This document shows, piece after piece, positions 41,094 through 51,106 of a DNA stretch of 64,000 bases; position 1 is the first letter of the stretch; each line of letters begins with the position of its first letter. The notes beneath the pieces were generated by a model. It saw only the letters and a program-made list of their open reading frames with translations, searched no databases and was not told the origin of the DNA. The position numbers and the translations under genes are program-made. Origin of the DNA: Actinomyces ruminis. GTDB lineage: Bacteria; Actinomycetota; Actinomycetes; Actinomycetales; Actinomycetaceae. The DNA is taken from contig NZ_MTPX02000051.1 in the NCBI RefSeq assembly GCF_002154335.2, positions 78,396 to 142,395 of the forward strand, in the 5' to 3' direction.

Positions 41094-42054
41094 TCCTCGT
41101 TCCTTCCCAGTCGCTGTACCGGAAGTATTACGGCGAGAACGAGAACCATGAGGACCACGGCCAGCGCCGACGCCACACCTATTCTGTTCTCGGTGAACGC
41201 CAGGTAGAAGATCTGCAGTCCGGGTACCATCGTGGAGTTCCCAGGCCCCCCTTGGGTGGAGATATAGATGATGTCGAAGCTGGACAGCGCTGCAATGATC
41301 GTGACGGTCAGACAGACAACTATCTCTTGACGGACACTTGGCAAGGTGATCGACACGAATTCCCGAATCGGACCTGCGCCGTCGAGGCGGGCGGCCTCGT
41401 ACAGTGATCCGTCGATCTTGGCCATGCCGGCGAGCAGGAGCATGGTGCACAGTCCTATTTCCACCCATGCCCCGATCATGCCGACCGAGGGTAAGGCCGT
41501 GTGATAATCGCCGAGCCAGGCTGTTGCGAACCGGCCGAGTCCCAGCGCGCGGAGAGCCTGGTTGATCAGACCTGTGCTGGCGAACAGCCAGCTCCAGATG
41601 ATGCCTGCTGCGACCAGCGGGATGACCTGCGGGATGAACACAACGACCCGAGCTACGTTGGCGAATCGTGACGCTGGATACCGCGAACTGCCGCTGCGGT
41701 GACTAGAGCAAGCAGTACCGGCAGAATCGAGAAGAACACTATGAGTTCAAAGGCGTGGAGGATCGATGAAAACAGGCGCGGGTCGGCGAACACCAGGCGG
41801 TAGTTGTCCCAGCCGACCCAGGTGGCCTCCGTGACGCCGTTCCAGCTATAGAAGGAGTACTGGAATGAGCGGCAAATCGGAACGAGTACGAAGAACGTGT
41901 AGAAGACGAGAGCGGGTACGAGGAATGCTAGGCCCAGTAGTCGTCGGCGGCGGGTCCAGCGCTTGGCGATAGCGTGTGTGCCGCGCTCGTCGGAGGTAAC
42001 GGTGCTAGTCCCGGCGGATCGTCGTGGCATGGCCGGCGCCGTTGTGATGCTCAC
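41090..42054 (-). CDS. Sugar ABC importer permease, MalF/CUT1 type
   Basis: This permease of about 321 residues has its first helix at LLGLAFLVPALVFYTFFVLV. The EAA loop is YEAARLDGAGPIREFVSITLP. A frame break near 41666 joins AAVRGIQRHDS to FANVARVVVFIPQVIPLV; exactly which base is missing is unclear. It pairs with the MalG-type permease. Its start overlaps the stop of the binding-protein gene by four bases, so the operon is tightly coupled. Confidence 0.88.
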
Positions 42055-43409
42055 TTGGCTGCCTCGGCTACCTGGGACTCGTAGTCCTTCTGAACAGCGG
42101 CGAGAAGAGCGTCGGCGGTCTGCTTACCGGCAACGAGATCCTGGAGATTAGGCGTCCAGCTCTTCGCGTAGACAGCGTCCGTTGCGTTGGCAATGAAGTC
42201 CATTGCCCCGTTGTCCGCGGCGATCTCTGTGCCTGCGGAGAGTGTTTGTGAGGTGACAGTACCCTCGTCGATCGCAGGCATGTAGGCGTCATCAGGACCC
42301 ATGGGGTGCGATCCCCCGACCTTCACGCAGAGATCACGAGCCTTTTCATTCGTTGCCACCCAGTTGAGGAAGAAGGCGGCGTTGTCGGGATTGGGTGCGT
42401 TGGCGCTGACGCCGACGGTCAGAGGAGAGGACATGGCGCTCTTCTTGTCGCCTGCGTCGAGAGTCGGCATGAGGAAGAATCCGACCTCATCAGGCATAGT
42501 CGAGTCCAGTGTGCCGGATTCCCAGTCGCCATTGAACATGAATAGGGAGTCATTGTTGGTGAAGCGGGACATCATTGCCGAGTAGTCGAGGGAGTTTATG
42601 TCGTCAGCGAAGTAGCCGGCATCTATCCACTTCTTAAGGTGTGCCACGGCCTCTCTATTATTGTCAGTATCGATCGAGGCGCCAGGTTCCTGGTAGATCC
42701 ATTGTTTGATGGGGGTGATGTCACCGTAGACACCCATGAGGTTTTGCAGGGGGAAGCACAGGCCGCCGGTAGCGCCGCCGTTGAACTGTGCGATCCCGGT
42801 GAGTCCTGCCTTCTTCGATTCGGCAAGCAGCTCGTCTAGCTCGGCGAGTGTCTCTGGTGCTTCGGTCATTCCGATTTTCTGGGCGAGATTCTTGTTATAG
42901 AAGACACCAGTAACGCTGTAATTGAAGCCGTGGCCGTACAGCGCGCCTGAGCCCCGCGTGCCTTTGTCGTTCACTCGTAGCTGCTCGAGTTGGGATGCGG
43001 GCCAGGTGTCCCAGCCGTAGGCCTTGGCGTACGGATCGAGGTCAAGAAGGACTCCCGCTTTCACGGCGTTCTGAATCGACGGAAGTCGCATGATGTCTTG
43101 GGGGTCGTCGCCGAGCACGCGCAGGGCGTTCTGGGTGATGACTGCGAATTGGTCCTCGCGGATGTTCCAGGTGACATCGGGGAACTGAGCGGAGAACTCT
43201 TCAGTGAGTCGGGTTGCTAGCGGAAAGCCGGTCTCGAAGTATGCCTTCATCTCGGCGCCACGGGGAGACGCGAGTGTGGTTGCGGCAGAGGTTGAGGACG
43301 CGCCGGTGCCGTTCTTGGTTCCGGGGGCACCGCAGCCGGCGACAGCAGCGGCGCAGAGTGCGGTGCCTGCCAGGAGAGCGGAGCGCCTGGTGATTGTGGT
43401 GGTGTTCAT
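42051..43409 (-). CDS. Sugar-binding lipoprotein of the CUT1 importer
   Basis: The 452-residue solute-binding protein starts MNTTTITRRSALLAGTALCA. It has a twin-arginine-like RRSALL segment and a lipobox AVAGC, so it is exported and lipid-anchored. The body (MKAYFETGFPLATRLTEEF, TWNIREDQFAVITQNALRVL, FMFNGDWESGTL) is typical of the extracellular type 1 sugar-binding family. An AAGGAAGAG ribosome site precedes the ATG; a longer start upstream is rejected because it would bury the signal peptide. Ligand unknown. Confidence 0.92.
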   Translation of the reverse strand: MNTTTITRRSALLAGTALCAAAVAGCGAPGTKNGTGASSTSAATTLASPRGAEMKAYFETGFPLATRLTEEFSAQFPDVTWNIREDQFAVITQNALRVLGDDPQDIMRLPSIQNAVKAGVLLDLDPYAKAYGWDTWPASQLEQLRVNDKGTRGSGALYGHGFNYSVTGVFYNKNLAQKIGMTEAPETLAELDELLAESKKAGLTGIAQFNGGATGGLCFPLQNLMGVYGDITPIKQWIYQEPGASIDTDNNREAVAHLKKWIDAGYFADDINSLDYSAMMSRFTNNDSLFMFNGDWESGTLDSTMPDEVGFFLMPTLDAGDKKSAMSSPLTVGVSANAPNPDNAAFFLNWVATNEKARDLCVKVGGSHPMGPDDAYMPAIDEGTVTSQTLSAGTEIAADNGAMDFIANATDAVYAKSWTPNLQDLVAGKQTADALLAAVQKDYESQVAEAAK

Positions 43410-43446
43410 GAGGATTCTCTTCCTTGAGAGGGGTGTGGATTGGGTA

Positions 43447-44469
43447 TCAATGGTCTGTGGCTCGAGGGTCATCAGGGCACAGGTGTCGGTGCATGGCGGC
43501 GTAGCGGTAATCAAGGACGGCGCGACTCGCCGGTGCCGTGGGGGCGACGTTCTCGGCCCCGTGGAAGACCCCGGGCACGAGATGGAGTTCGGTTGGGACG
43601 CCGGCGGCGCACAGTCGCATGGCCATCGTCAGACATTCGTCGCGGAAGAGGTCGAGTTCGCCGACGTCGATATACGTAGGGGGGAGACCTTCCAACTGCG
43701 CCAACGTTGCCCGGGCGGGAGAGGAGTAGATCGTCGGTTCGTGGTCGCCGAGGTACCAACTCCAGGCCTCAGTATTGTCGGCCCGCGTCCAGACCCCGGT
43801 TCCGTTGCGCACGACCTGCTGCGATGAGGGAGTGGTGGAGCTGTCATCAAGCATCGGGTAGATGGCTTGGAGGAAGGCGATCGGGGGGCCACCGTGATCA
43901 CGAACGTACAGGCAGGTTCCCAGAGCCAGCCCGCCTCCGGCGCTCGCGCCGAATAGGGCGACACGTGAGGTGTCGATCCCGAGCGTGCCAGCACACGAAC
44001 TCATCCAGTGCAACACGGTCACGATATCCTCTATGGCGGCCGGGTAGGGATGCTCGGGTGAGAGCCGGTAGTCTACGGATACACAGACGGCTCCGTGAGC
44101 GTCAGAGATGCTGGCGAAATTGTTGTGTTCCGATGCGATGGTGCCGGCCCACATGCCGCCGCCGTGGATGCATAGCACGGCTGGAAGAGGTCCGCCTAGA
44201 GGGCGTTTGGGGGTGTAGACGCGGGCACCTACCGAGCGACCGGCATCGGGCGTCGGGAGCTGGATGTCGTACCAGGTAACGCGTTCCGAAACCCAGTCGA
44301 ACTCGGGCGCGAAGGTTGGCTCCTGGGCTTGTCGGCGCTCTGTGGGCGACAGGTTGCGATAATTGGCCGGAAAGCGGGCCTCGCTCGCGGCAAGTGGGTG
44401 CTTGTAGTCGGGGTCAAGGTGAGAGTCGAACCAATCCTCACCTCCCACGAGGGGGTGCGCGTATGGCAT
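43447..44469 (-). CDS. Alpha/beta-hydrolase, hormone-sensitive-lipase family esterase
   Basis: The 340-residue enzyme has the oxyanion motif CIHGGGMWAG and nucleophile elbow FGASAGGG, with Asp near DVGELDLFRDE and His in VPGVFHGAE. There is no signal peptide, so it acts inside the cell. It is first in the operon with the sugar importer and divergent from the LacI repressor, suggesting it removes acyl (for example acetyl) groups from imported oligosaccharides. The substrate is inferred. Confidence 0.88.
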   Translation of the reverse strand: MPYAHPLVGGEDWFDSHLDPDYKHPLAASEARFPANYRNLSPTERRQAQEPTFAPEFDWVSERVTWYDIQLPTPDAGRSVGARVYTPKRPLGGPLPAVLCIHGGGMWAGTIASEHNNFASISDAHGAVCVSVDYRLSPEHPYPAAIEDIVTVLHWMSSCAGTLGIDTSRVALFGASAGGGLALGTCLYVRDHGGPPIAFLQAIYPMLDDSSTTPSSQQVVRNGTGVWTRADNTEAWSWYLGDHEPTIYSSPARATLAQLEGLPPTYIDVGELDLFRDECLTMAMRLCAAGVPTELHLVPGVFHGAENVAPTAPASRAVLDYRYAAMHRHLCPDDPRATDH

Positions 44470-44630
44470 CAGAACACCTTCTTCGTTGCGAGGCGGCCAT
44501 CTCTGTGGCTCCCGGGAACTGCGTCGCCCGTGATCTTGACGGACGGACAGTGCGGGTGGCGGGCGCGGTTCGGCCTGCTACGAGCAAGGGGTCGCGCTGG
44601 TGTCGAGCTCCTTTGCTTGCGCCACAGAGG

Positions 44631-44648
44631 TGCTAACTGCTGTTAGCA
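44631..44648. promoter_or_regulatory. LacI-type operator between esterase and repressor genes
   Basis: TGCTAACTGCTGTTAGCA is a perfect palindrome with 7-base arms and a 4-base centre, lying in the divergent gap between the importer operon and its repressor gene. A second half-site (tgttagcgg) is near 44690. Two such sites could control both promoters. Confidence 0.75.
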
Positions 44649-44734
44649 AGATCGATGCTACGATGCTGGAGTCGCCCTGTCAACACCTGTTAGCGGGGTA
44701 TGCGAGTTTTCTACTCGGAGTGCGGAGTTGGGGG

Positions 44735-45779
44735 ATGGCAAGTCGTACTAGAGTCACTCAGGCGCAGGTTGCGAAGCGTGCCGGCGTGTCGCGTACGGTC
44801 GCTTCGTTCGTTCTTAACAACCGGACGGATCAGCGTGTCAGCGAAGCCACGGCGCAGCGTGTACGTGCTGTAGCTGAAGAGCTCGGCTATAGGCCCAATG
44901 CCGTCGCCAACATCCTTCGCACCGGCCGGTCCGGAACGCTTGCGATCATCTCCGATCTCATCACGACCACAGCACCTGCGGCAGACATGGTGCTTGGTGC
45001 GATTGAGGGGGCGAGGGAGCATGGCAAGTTGCTTTTCACGGCTGAGACCATGATCGATGAGGCGACAGAGGAGCGGATTATCACCAACCTGCTTGACCGC
45101 CAGGTTGAAGGCGTCCTGTATGCCTCGATGTTTACTCGTGAGCTGTCGCTCCCGCCGTCCCTTGCTGGACAGTCCGTGGTCCTGTTGAACTGCCTTGACC
45201 CTAGTTGCCCGTATCCCTCGGTATTGCCTGACGAGAGGGAGGGAGGCCGGCAAGCGGCTCGGATCCTGGTTGAAGCCGGACGAGCCTCGCTAGTTCTGTT
45301 TGTAGGGACACTGCCAGGTGGGGCGTCTGCGACTTCGGATTGGCCGGATACGAAGCCCATCGCGCTGAGACGACGCCTAGAGGGAATCCGGGAGGTACTC
45401 GCGACAACGGATTCGCGTCTCGTGACCGATCCGCTGAGCGAGGCTCGGTGGGATCCGCCCACTGGGCGCGAGTCTGTCCTGAGAGCGCTTCGTCGTGGGG
45501 TACGTCCATCTGCCTCATATGTGCGAATGACGCACTGGCGATGGGTGCGTATCAGGCCCTGGATGATGAGGGTCTGTCGGTTCCGGGCGACGTTGCTGTT
45601 GTGTCGTTTGATGGTTCGGCGCTCGCTGGGTGGATGTCTCCTCGACTGACGTCGATTGCTCTGCCTCACCGAGAGATGGGACGGCACGCTGTGATCTGCT
45701 GGTCAACCAGGAGACTACGGGCAAGGAGCACTCGGAGGTACTGATCCCGATGCCGATTGCCGAGGGCGGATCGATATGA
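44735..45779 (+). CDS. LacI-family transcriptional repressor of the sugar importer operon
   Basis: The N-terminal helix-turn-helix is VTQAQVAKRAGVSRTVASFV with the hinge helix NAVANILRTGRSGTLA. A periplasmic-binding-type effector domain follows. Two breaks occur: near 45500 (G-run one base short, joining LRRG to GTSICLICANDALAMGAYQA) and near 45693 (GCTGTGATCTG for GCTGTGGATCTG, joining MGRHAV to DLLVNQETTGKEHSE). After repair the protein ends MPIAEGGSI at a TGA at 45777-45779, about 348 residues. It is divergent from the operon it probably represses. Confidence 0.88.
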
Positions 45780-45873
45780 CGGTCGTCCTATAGTCTCTTA
45801 TGTGTCATCAGCAGCCGCTCGCACAGAGGAGTTTCTGTCTGCAACAAAGGCGATACGTGAGGAGGAGCTCCAC

Positions 45874-46659
45874 ATGGCACTCTTGCCGCGCCACGACCTC
45901 GGCTTCCTGGTGGTTGGCGGGCCCACCGTCGTCATCGACGTCGCCGGGTTGCGCTTCGTCGTCGACCCCACCTTCGACCCGCCGACCGACTACGGCGCCC
46001 TGCGCAAGACCCACGGGCCGGCCGTGGCCGCCGACGCGCTCGCGGACGTGGACGTCGTCCTGGTCAGCCACGCCGACCATGCCGACAACCTAGACGTCAC
46101 CGGACGCGCCTTCGCGCTGGCCGCCCCGCGCCTGCTCACCAACCCCGGCTCCGCCCGGCAGCTCGGCCGGCCCGCGGAGGGTCTGGCCCCGTGGCAGTCC
46201 GCGGTCGTCGGCGACGGCGTCACGGTCACCGCCGTGCCCGCTCAGCACGGTCCCGCCGACGGGGAGATAGACGCCGCCGGATACGTCAACTGCGAGGTCA
46301 CCGGCTTCGTCATCCAGACGCCCGACACTACCATCTACCTCACCGGGGACAACGCCTCCCTGGAGCTGATCGCCCAGGTGAGGGAGCGCTTCGGCGGCAT
46401 CGGCCACGCCGTGCTGAACGCCGGCCGGGCGACGGTGCCTGCCAAGTTCGCGGGCCGGCCGCTGAGCCTGTCCGCCGAGCGGGCCAGCGCCGCGGCTCAG
46501 GTGCTCGGCGCGCCGCACGTCGTCGTCGCCCACCAGACCGGCTGGGAGCACTTCACCGACGGCCCCGGCGCCACGCTGCGGGCGTTCCGCGACGCCGGCA
46601 TCCTGGACCGCTTGGACCGCACCCCCGAGGGGGAGTGGCGCTGTCACACTGGCGTGTGA
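45874..46659 (+). CDS. Metallo-beta-lactamase-fold hydrolase (RomA/UPF0173-like)
   Basis: The 261-residue protein starts at the ATG at 45874 behind a strong GAGGAGGAG ribosome site. The metal motif is VLVSHADHADNLD, the HxDHxD variant seen in RomA-like members rather than the usual HxHxDH. Further conserved sites are AVPAQHGP, YLTGDNAS and VVAHQTGWEHF. The family cleaves ester or phosphoester bonds; substrate unknown. Base composition returns to high GC here after the lower-GC importer region. Confidence 0.85.
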   Translation: MALLPRHDLGFLVVGGPTVVIDVAGLRFVVDPTFDPPTDYGALRKTHGPAVAADALADVDVVLVSHADHADNLDVTGRAFALAAPRLLTNPGSARQLGRPAEGLAPWQSAVVGDGVTVTAVPAQHGPADGEIDAAGYVNCEVTGFVIQTPDTTIYLTGDNASLELIAQVRERFGGIGHAVLNAGRATVPAKFAGRPLSLSAERASAAAQVLGAPHVVVAHQTGWEHFTDGPGATLRAFRDAGILDRLDRTPEGEWRCHTGV

Positions 46660-47313
46660 GCGTCACCCGGCGCTGTCCCGAATCGGGGCGGGGCCGCGCA
46701 CTGCTTGGAAATCCCGCCTCGGGCGTGTCCCACGATCATGTCCGGCATGGGGATGCGCCTCGCGGTAGCGAAAAGAACCACATTTCGCCTCAATAGTCCC
46801 AAGAGGGTAACGGTGTTCTGCGTTGCTTGCTTCGGGGAGATTTGCGAAGTATGTTGCGAGGGCAATTCGGTGTTTGACGATGGCTCTGTCAACGCCGTCC
46901 CCTGGCGAATAAGGAGGCATGAGCCCCTCACGTCCGTGCAGTGACGTCGCGGAGCTGAGAAACGGTACGTCGGTGCGCCCATTGTTGTGCGTGCGCCACG
47001 TTCCGCGCTTGAGCGAAAACCATCCTTGAAGCCCGTCGTAGCTCGCCCCACACGGCGATGCGCATCCGTCCCGATTCAATCCCTGGCGGTCCCTGAAATG
47101 AGCCTTAGTAACCACCTTTCACCTTGTCTGCGTAACTTTATAAGCAGCAGTTATTCCTCATTCCGGGCAGGCGTGAACCTCATGCCGGAACGGGGTGGAG
47201 CCGCGGCGGCCGCGCAGGGGGCCCTCGATCCGGGGTGCGAGAATGGAGGGCGGCGCGGTGCATCAAGACGGCGGGACGGGACCGTCGGTACGCGGCGGAG
47301 GCATCGCGCGGCA
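46660..47313. other. 654 bases without a convincing gene, upstream of cluster 2
   Basis: Overlapping open frames exist on both strands but none shows a recognisable protein family, good ribosome site or consistent codon use. Base composition is mixed, less GC-rich in the middle. It probably contains the promoter and leader of cluster 2. No terminator, riboswitch or repeat was recognised. Confidence 0.5.
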
Positions 47314-48000
47314 ATGCCCGCCTGGTACGACCTCCCGGCGGATATGCAGAATGATGCCGTGCGTCCCTATTACGATCACCTGGTTGCGCACGAAGGACAG
47401 CTGCGACTGAAACGGCTGTTCGATGTTGTTGGAGCCGGGCTCATGCTGGTCGCGCTCGGGTGGCTGTTCGTCTTGCTGTCGCTGATCATCAAGATCGACT
47501 CGCCCGGCCCCGTGTTCTTCCGGCAACAACGGGTTACCCGTTTCGGCCGCGAGTTCAAGATTCACAAGTTTCGCACGATGATGGACCGTCCGAGCGAGCC
47601 GGGTACGCAGGTGACGGTGTATGCCGATCCCCGTATCACCCGGATCGGCGCGTTCATGCGGCGCTACCGGTTAGATGAGATCAGTCAACTAATAGACATT
47701 CTGCAGGGGAACATGACCTTTGTCGGTACTCGACCCGAAGTTCCCAAGTATGTGCGCGAGTACACGCAGGAGATGAAAGCCACATTGCTGCTCCCTGCGG
47801 GCGTGACCTCCACCGCGAGCATCGAGTTTAAGGACGAGGCGTTGTTGCTGACCTCGGCCGCGGATGCAGATCGGACCTATATCGAGGAGATTCTCCCGGC
47901 GAAGATGTTATTCAACCTGGGTGACATTCGTGAGTTCAGCATCGGTCGTGATCTGCGGATCATTCTGGCCACGGTGCGCGCAGTCTTAAGAATCCACTGA
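47314..48000 (+). CDS. Initiating sugar-1-phosphate transferase (cluster 2)
   Basis: The 228-residue protein is a second member of the bacterial sugar transferase family. The N-terminal membrane helix is LMLVALGWLFVLLSLIIKI. The core motifs are SPGPVFFRQQRVTRFGREFK, IHKFRTMMDR, FMRRYRLDEISQLIDILQGN, MTFVGTRPE and LLPAGVTSTASIEF. The proximal segment TRPEVPKYVREY resembles transferases of capsule loci in Gram-positives. The ATG at 47314 is chosen for the GGAGG 11 bases upstream; sequence further 5' is Arg/Ala low-complexity. It opens cluster 2 as the lipid-loading step. Confidence 0.9.
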   Translation: MPAWYDLPADMQNDAVRPYYDHLVAHEGQLRLKRLFDVVGAGLMLVALGWLFVLLSLIIKIDSPGPVFFRQQRVTRFGREFKIHKFRTMMDRPSEPGTQVTVYADPRITRIGAFMRRYRLDEISQLIDILQGNMTFVGTRPEVPKYVREYTQEMKATLLLPAGVTSTASIEFKDEALLLTSAADADRTYIEEILPAKMLFNLGDIREFSIGRDLRIILATVRAVLRIH

Positions 48001-48017
48001 AGAAAGGACGCAGCGTA

Positions 48018-48776
48018 ATGGCGATGGTGCCCGGATTAGTATCGATCATCATGCCGGCTTTCAACGCGGAGCGCTTCGTCGATGAAGCCGTCAAATCGGT
48101 GCAGGCGCAAAGCTATACCTCGTGGGAACTGCTGATTGTGGATGACTGCTCCACTGATCGGACCTTCGAGCATGTGAAGCTGCTGGCGGATGCCGACGCG
48201 CGTGTGCGGTGCATGCGCTTGGAGCGCAACAGCGGCGCGGCGATGGCGCGCAACCGCGCTATGGAGATGGCCCAGGGGCAATACATGGCGTTCCTGGACG
48301 CCGACGATCTGTGGCATCCAGACAAGCTGACTCGCCAGCTGGAGTTCATGAGCAGCCACGGTGTCGCTCTGTGCTGTACCGCGTACGAACAGGTGGATGA
48401 GGCCGGGGTTCCTACCGGCAAGGTCCTGACCAGTCCGAAGAGAGTCGGCTACAACCGGCTGCTGCTGGACTGCCCGGTGGGGAACTCCACAGTGATGTAC
48501 GATGTGTCTCGACTAGGCAAATTCGAAGTCCCTGACATCCGGAAACGCAATGACGACGCCCTGTGGCTGCGCATGCTCAAGAGGGAGAAGTATATATGGG
48601 GTATCCCTGGTGTCCTCGCCCAGTACCGGGTCCGCAGCGACTCGATATCCGCCGACAAGCTCAGTCTGGTGAAGTATCACTGGAGGCTCTATCGAGATAT
48701 TGAGCACCTGAGCATCGTGCGGTCGGCATTCCACGTGTGCGCCTGGGGCGTGATCAAGGTGCTGAGGCTGAAGTGA
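48018..48776 (+). CDS. Glycosyltransferase, GT2 family
   Basis: The 252-residue protein has a GT-A fold: VSIIMPAFNAERFVDEAVKS, ELLIVDDCSTDRT, NSGAAMARNRAMEMAQGQYM and the DxD-type FLDADDLWHPDKL. It probably transfers one sugar to the lipid-linked unit. A GAAAGGAC ribosome site follows the initiating transferase gene by a few bases. The frame is intact. Confidence 0.93.
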   Translation: MAMVPGLVSIIMPAFNAERFVDEAVKSVQAQSYTSWELLIVDDCSTDRTFEHVKLLADADARVRCMRLERNSGAAMARNRAMEMAQGQYMAFLDADDLWHPDKLTRQLEFMSSHGVALCCTAYEQVDEAGVPTGKVLTSPKRVGYNRLLLDCPVGNSTVMYDVSRLGKFEVPDIRKRNDDALWLRMLKREKYIWGIPGVLAQYRVRSDSISADKLSLVKYHWRLYRDIEHLSIVRSAFHVCAWGVIKVLRLK

Positions 48777-48846
48777 GCGCTCGGCGCTCGCTCGTATCGG
48801 GGACGTGCCGTGCAGGGACAACAGTCGTAAGAGGATGAAGGTAGCT

Positions 48847-49994
48847 ATGGACAATTGCGCTCGGCGGGATGCTGGCGTCGGCGGCCCGCTCAGGATCCTG
48901 CACATCAACTCCTCGATCTCGCGTCGCTCCGGCGTGACAAGCGTCGTCATGAACTACTTTCGGAACGTTGACCGACGCCGGGTGTTATTCGACTTCTACT
49001 ATTACGCCACCCCCGATGAGACTCGGCGCGCGGAGATCGAGTCGCTCGGGGGCAGATGTTTCCCCGGGCGCGCGGGCAAGAACATCTTGCGGATCCGCCA
49101 GGAACTCGTCACGCTCCTGCACGAGCACCCGGGGCAGTACCCCATCGTGCACCTTCACGATCCGGTGCTGGCACGTTTCATCTACCCGGTTCTGCACCGG
49201 GCGGGGGTGAGGTCAGTGATCGTGCACTCCCATTCCACGGCATACTCCGACTCAAGGCTGAACTCCATACGCAATCAGATCGTGTGCCGCAACATGGGCC
49301 GCTACTCTGACGTGCGGCTGGCTTGCTCGCGGAGTGCCGGCGAGTTCCTGTTCGGCGCGGGGCAGTTCGAGGTGCTTCCCAATGCTGTGGACGTCGACAG
49401 ATATCGCTTCGATCAGCGCATACGGGATGCGATGCGGACCGAGCTCGGACTTAACGGGCTCAAGGTCGTCGGACACGTTGGTCGCTTCAGCGAGGAGAAG
49501 AACCACAGGTTCCTGGTAGCGGTCTTCGAGAAGCTGCTGGCACTCGACCCCGGTTGTCATCTGTTGCTCGTAGGCGACGGGCCGCTGCGTGGGGGTATCG
49601 AGCGCCTGGTGGCGGAGCGGGGCCTGTCGGAGAGCGTGACGTTCCTCGGAGACCGATCCGATGTGCCGGCGCTCTACCAGGCAATGGATGTGTTGATGCT
49701 GCCCTCCACTTCGAGGGGCTGCCAATGGTCGGGGTGGAGTCGCAGTGCGCGGGTCTGCCGCTGATCTGCTCCGACCGGGTGCCGCAGGAGGTGTCCATTG
49801 GAGACTGCTCCTTCTTGCCGCTGGAACTTGGCGCCGGAAACTGGGCACAGCGGGTCAGGGACGCGTTCCCGCCGGCCGGGGTGGAGACCCCCAGGGCGCA
49901 GGGCGTGGAGCAGGCGCGCAGCGGGGGATTCGACGTCACTGCACAGGCCGGTGCGCTCTCGCAACGCTACCTGTCCTTGGCGCGGGGTGAGTGA
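48847..49994 (+). CDS. Glycosyltransferase, GT4 family (cluster 2)
   Basis: A GT-B enzyme with N-domain LRILHINSSISRRSGVTSVV and GVRSVIVHSHSTAYSD, and C-domain VGHVGRFSEEKNHRFLVAVF, LLLVGDGPLRGGIERLV and, after repair, LMLPSHFEGLPMVGVESQCA. The break near 49707 (CCCTCCACTTC for CCCTCCCACTTC) restores that E-x7-E segment. Repaired length is about 382 residues. The start at 48847 follows GAAGGTAG; ATGs at 48805 and 48835 are alternatives. The serine/histidine-rich acceptor part resembles galactosyl/GlcNAc transferases of capsule loci, but the sugar is not assigned. Confidence 0.87.
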
Positions 49995-51106
49995 CGGCCA
50001 TGTGGGTTCACTACGCCGTGTTCGGGATACTGGTCCTGGTCGGCGCACTGCTCGGCGGTCGTCGTGAAGACGGGAGCTACAAGTCGACCGCACCCTTGTG
50101 CATCGCCACGCTGCTGTTCGTGGGGATGTCGGGCCTGCGTGCGAGAACGGTAGGAAACGACACCAGCCGGTACTACGACGTGTTCGAGAAGATTGCCGAC
50201 ACGGGCGGCCTGTCTGAGGCCTTTGCCGTCAGCAGGTTCGAACGCGGATATGTGGTGGTCAACTACCTGATCAGCCGTGTCACGGACGACTTCAATGTGC
50301 TGCTGCTAGTGGTCTCCGCCTTCTCCTTCGGGGTGGTCGCGCTGTTCATCCACCGGTATGCGAGGTCGAATCCGCTGGCGTTACTCCTGGCCTTTGGAAT
50401 GTCCGTGTTCTACGACATCATGCTCGCCACCCGGCAGGGCATCGCGACGGCCATCTTCCTGCTCGCCCTGCCGGCGCTGATGGAGCGACGGCCCGTGCGC
50501 TACCTCATCCTGGTACTACTTGCTGCGCAGTTCCACGCCTCCGCCATACTGTTGCTTGCCGCCTACTTCATTCCGATGCTGAGACTGAACAGCTTCCTGG
50601 ACTGGGTCAAGTGGGGGACGGTCATCGGAGCCTGTACCGGTTGCGTGAGCCTGGTCCTCACCAAGGCCTCCGTATTCTCCGCGTACTACGGCCATTATCT
50701 GAATTCGGAATACGCGGAGGGCGGCGTCAGGATGGCCACGGTCATGGGGGTGGGAGTGCGGCTGCTCATGATCGGTCTGGCCGCGATGTGCGGATGGAGC
50801 TCCGCGGTGGCGGCGGACAAGACCGGAGTCACCCGCATCCTGGTCGCCTTCGCCGTCGTCGACGCCGGTATCATGATCGTCTCCCTCGCATTCAACCTGC
50901 TTGACCGCATCGAGATGTATTTGACGCTCCCAATGGTCGTCGGTCTGGGGAACATCGTCGCCCGCGAACCGGGACTGCGGAACTGGTACGTCTCGGTGCT
51001 GCTGGTACTCATAGCCTTCGCGAGTATGACGATCATGCTTCTATATCGACCCGGTTGGTACACCCTGTTTCCTTATCACACGGTATTTGAGGAAGGAGCC
51101 TGGTAA
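49991..51106 (+). CDS. EpsG-family polysaccharide polymerase (cluster 2)
   Basis: The protein of about 371 residues has roughly 10 membrane helices. Family marks include LRARTVGNDTSRYYDVFEKI near residue 50, FERGYVVVNYLISRVTDDFN, and MLATRQGIATAIFLLALPAL with the conserved RQ. EpsG proteins polymerise repeat units like Wzy. The GTG at 49991 overlaps the upstream stop (GTGA); an ATG at 50000 is the alternative. It differs in family from the Wzy of cluster 1. Confidence 0.88.
   Translation: MTAMWVHYAVFGILVLVGALLGGRREDGSYKSTAPLCIATLLFVGMSGLRARTVGNDTSRYYDVFEKIADTGGLSEAFAVSRFERGYVVVNYLISRVTDDFNVLLLVVSAFSFGVVALFIHRYARSNPLALLLAFGMSVFYDIMLATRQGIATAIFLLALPALMERRPVRYLILVLLAAQFHASAILLLAAYFIPMLRLNSFLDWVKWGTVIGACTGCVSLVLTKASVFSAYYGHYLNSEYAEGGVRMATVMGVGVRLLMIGLAAMCGWSSAVAADKTGVTRILVAFAVVDAGIMIVSLAFNLLDRIEMYLTLPMVVGLGNIVAREPGLRNWYVSVLLVLIAFASMTIMLLYRPGWYTLFPYHTVFEEGAW

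Noticed and set aside
46758..46772. ops/JUMPstart-like GCGGTAGCGA before cluster 2
   Set aside because: Ops elements work with RfaH in Proteobacteria; only a 9-10 base resemblance is present and no upstream JUMPstart context.
46663..47115. Minus-strand 150-residue frame before cluster 2
   Set aside because: No family, no ribosome site, and composition resembles chance frames; treated as non-coding leader.
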